This document shows, piece after piece, positions 62,874 to 64,000 of a stretch of 64,000 bases of DNA (position 1 is its first letter; each line of letters begins with the position of its first letter). The position numbers and the translations under genes are program-made. The notes beneath the pieces are model-generated. The model was not told the DNA's origin. It did no database searches and worked only from the letters and a program-made list of their open reading frames with translations. The DNA comes from Azospirillum sp. 51_20 (GTDB lineage: Bacteria > Pseudomonadota > Alphaproteobacteria > RF32 > CAG-239), in assembly GCA_001917175.1 (NCBI GenBank), contig MNTV01000031.1, positions 63,454 through 127,453 of the forward strand, read 5' to 3'.

Positions 62874-64000
62874 TTGTCATCCTCGTAAGATTTGATCGGT
62901 TTTTCCACGCTGCTTTCGGATTCGCCGCCGGCGTAGTCTTCGGCGATCGAACGCAGCAGAATTTCCGTTTCTGCCATATGTTCGCCCAAAGTGCAGGCAA
63001 TCTGCTGGACGGTGGCCAGGTTTTTACGGATCACGTCTTTAGCCTTTTCGGCGATTCGCTCCTTTTTCATCTCCATTTTGGTCACGTCCTGGATAATGCC
63101 GCCGACAATCTGTTTCTTGTCGATGTTGAAGACCACCACGTCAAACAGCCGGTCGCCGAAGCGGACATGTTCGCGCCGGATGTCCTGTTCAAGGTCGAGC
63201 GAAGCCGAAAACAGGTTGGTGAAGTCTATGAAGTCGCGAAGGTCGGCGCCGCGAAGGTCGTTTCTTTCGTAAATTTCCCCGTGTTCCGCTTCCGACCAGA
63301 AAGTTTCGGCGAACTTGTCGTTATATTCGATGATGTTTAACCGGCTGTCGGCAATCACGATCGGCGAGGGAATGCAGCGGAGAAGAGCGTTGGCCTTGCG
63401 CTGAGCCTGCTGTTTCATGTTGGAAACGCACATTTCCGGTTCGGCTTTGCCGGAAAGCATTGCGCGGGCAAAATTGCGGCAGGTGTCATAACCGCAGCCG
63501 CCGCAGTTCAATTCGTCTTCCACGCCGTATTTGCCGATCACCGCCAGCGCCCGTTTGATTTCCGCTTCGCCGAATTCTTTGTCTTTGACGGCTTTTTCGC
63601 CGTATTGCAGGCTGATGTCTGCCTGTAGTTCGCGTTTGCCGGCACGGTCGGAAAAGTTGCTGTTTTTCAGAATGTTCAGCCGCTTGTCAAAACCGGCGCT
63701 GCGGTTGCTCATGCAGGGGCCGGCCACGCAGCCGCCGTGGCAGGCCAGGCATTCGATAAAAACCGGCCGGTCGAAATTTTCCGCTTTCAGCCCCGCCAGT
63801 TCGCGTTTGATGTTCTGGATGCCCGATACCTGCATCATGTAGGCGTTTCGGGCAGCCGTATAAGGTTTGACGGTTTCGATCATGCCGCCTTCGATCGGAT
63901 AGGCGGTGCCTTCTTCCGCTTTGGTCATTACGAATTTGTCATAAACGCTGGTGCGGATTTCCTCCGGAAAAATTCCGGCTTCCCGGAACCATTGACGGAT
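62870..64000 (-). CDS. H-cluster/FeS/PAS sensor protein (5' truncated by window edge)
   Basis: 377 codons are visible, open to the right edge, so the N-terminus is missing. In order: the end of an [FeFe]-hydrogenase domain with the third H-cluster signature ECLACHGGCVAGPCM; an FeS domain with CGGCGYDTCRNFARAM and a later CVSN cysteine; a PAS domain (CIPSPIVIADSRLNIIEYND, FAETFW); and a C-terminal helical tail. It matches the sensory HydS-type proteins of anaerobes, which couple an H-cluster to PAS signalling. It is the first gene of the operon seen here and is coupled to the phosphatase by a 4-bp overlap. Confidence 0.87.
   Translation of the reverse strand: MRQWFREAGIFPEEIRTSVYDKFVMTKAEEGTAYPIEGGMIETVKPYTAARNAYMMQVSGIQNIKRELAGLKAENFDRPVFIECLACHGGCVAGPCMSNRSAGFDKRLNILKNSNFSDRAGKRELQADISLQYGEKAVKDKEFGEAEIKRALAVIGKYGVEDELNCGGCGYDTCRNFARAMLSGKAEPEMCVSNMKQQAQRKANALLRCIPSPIVIADSRLNIIEYNDKFAETFWSEAEHGEIYERNDLRGADLRDFIDFTNLFSASLDLEQDIRREHVRFGDRLFDVVVFNIDKKQIVGGIIQDVTKMEMKKERIAEKAKDVIRKNLATVQQIACTLGEHMAETEILLRSIAEDYAGGESESSVEKPIKSYEDDK

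Overview
The window is chromosomal DNA from an alphaproteobacterium. The evidence is gene content and order: radA-cvpA, lpoA-like/rsmI/yraN, ialB-rlmN, gpmI-envC-ctpA-rppH, mutM-ech-rpsT-dnaA, dnaN-recF, and secB/timA/mltA/smr. An [FeFe]-hydrogenase-type operon at the right edge points to an anaerobic or fermentative lifestyle, so an uncultured host- or gut-associated alphaproteobacterium is my best inference. I cannot name the species. Most of the window has GC-rich codon use; the block at about 36.2-41.9 kb is visibly AT-rich.

Layout. 0-2.6 kb: partial mlaF, radA, cvpA. 2.6-3.8 kb: a long interspersed repeat followed by a roughly 490-bp almost pure polypyrimidine tract. 3.8-7.2 kb: ankyrin-like secreted protein, recR, ybaB, dnaX (with an A10 slippery run) and the small SRP RNA gene. 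7.2-10.6 kb: lpoA-like lipoprotein, rsmI, yraN, tsaB. 10.7-16.7 kb: a PAS sensor without a kinase domain, a highly charged protein, the second repeat copy carrying an IS200/IS605-end-like insert, a TPR-like membrane protein and a degenerate EEP-fold membrane protein. 16.8-22.3 kb: Lon-like protease, cca, ialB, rlmN. 22.4-30.6 kb: a frameshifted membrane gene, an unknown gene, rppH, ctpA, envC-like, gpmI and PBP1A. 30.7-36.1 kb: polA and gyrB.

36.2-41.9 kb is the most unusual region: five tandem, diverged copies of a divergent gene pair. The minus-strand member encodes a small secreted cysteine-containing helical protein. The plus-strand member starts with a conserved segment of about 42 residues (MSETGDYLRGIF...) joined to different C-terminal domains: a GH108 muramidase in unit 1, and two related unknown domains followed by small membrane proteins in units 2 and 3. 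Scraps of the GH108 coding sequence persist downstream of the swapped modules. This looks like a small polymorphic effector/immunity array formed by duplication, C-terminal replacement and decay.

41.9-49.7 kb: ABC exporter, PTS EIIA and HPr, a 27-residue Gly/Cys-tailed mini-gene, an autotransporter fragment, a DUF3750-like protein, recF, dnaN, an eroded Nudix gene and a second polypyrimidine tract. 49.8-59.6 kb: dnaA, rpsT, enoyl-CoA hydratase, mutM, a ribbon-helix-helix protein, a J-domain protein, smr with its 3' end tandemly repeated, mltA, timA, secB, and an XRE regulator behind a structured leader. 59.7-64 kb: a 160-bp polA fragment, then a minus-strand operon of an H-cluster/PAS sensor, a SpoIIE-type phosphatase, a [2Fe-2S] thioredoxin-like protein and an [FeFe]-hydrogenase-like protein.

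The window supplies replication and repair (dnaA, dnaN, recF, gyrB, polA, dnaX, recR, radA, mutM), envelope growth and remodelling (PBP1A, LpoA-like, MltA, EnvC-like, CtpA, MlaF), RNA and protein maturation (rsmI, rlmN, cca, tsaB, rppH, SRP RNA, secB), PTS-type regulation and redox sensing. No tRNA or rRNA gene, CRISPR array or intact transposase was seen. All functional statements come from motifs and family knowledge; no database search was run.
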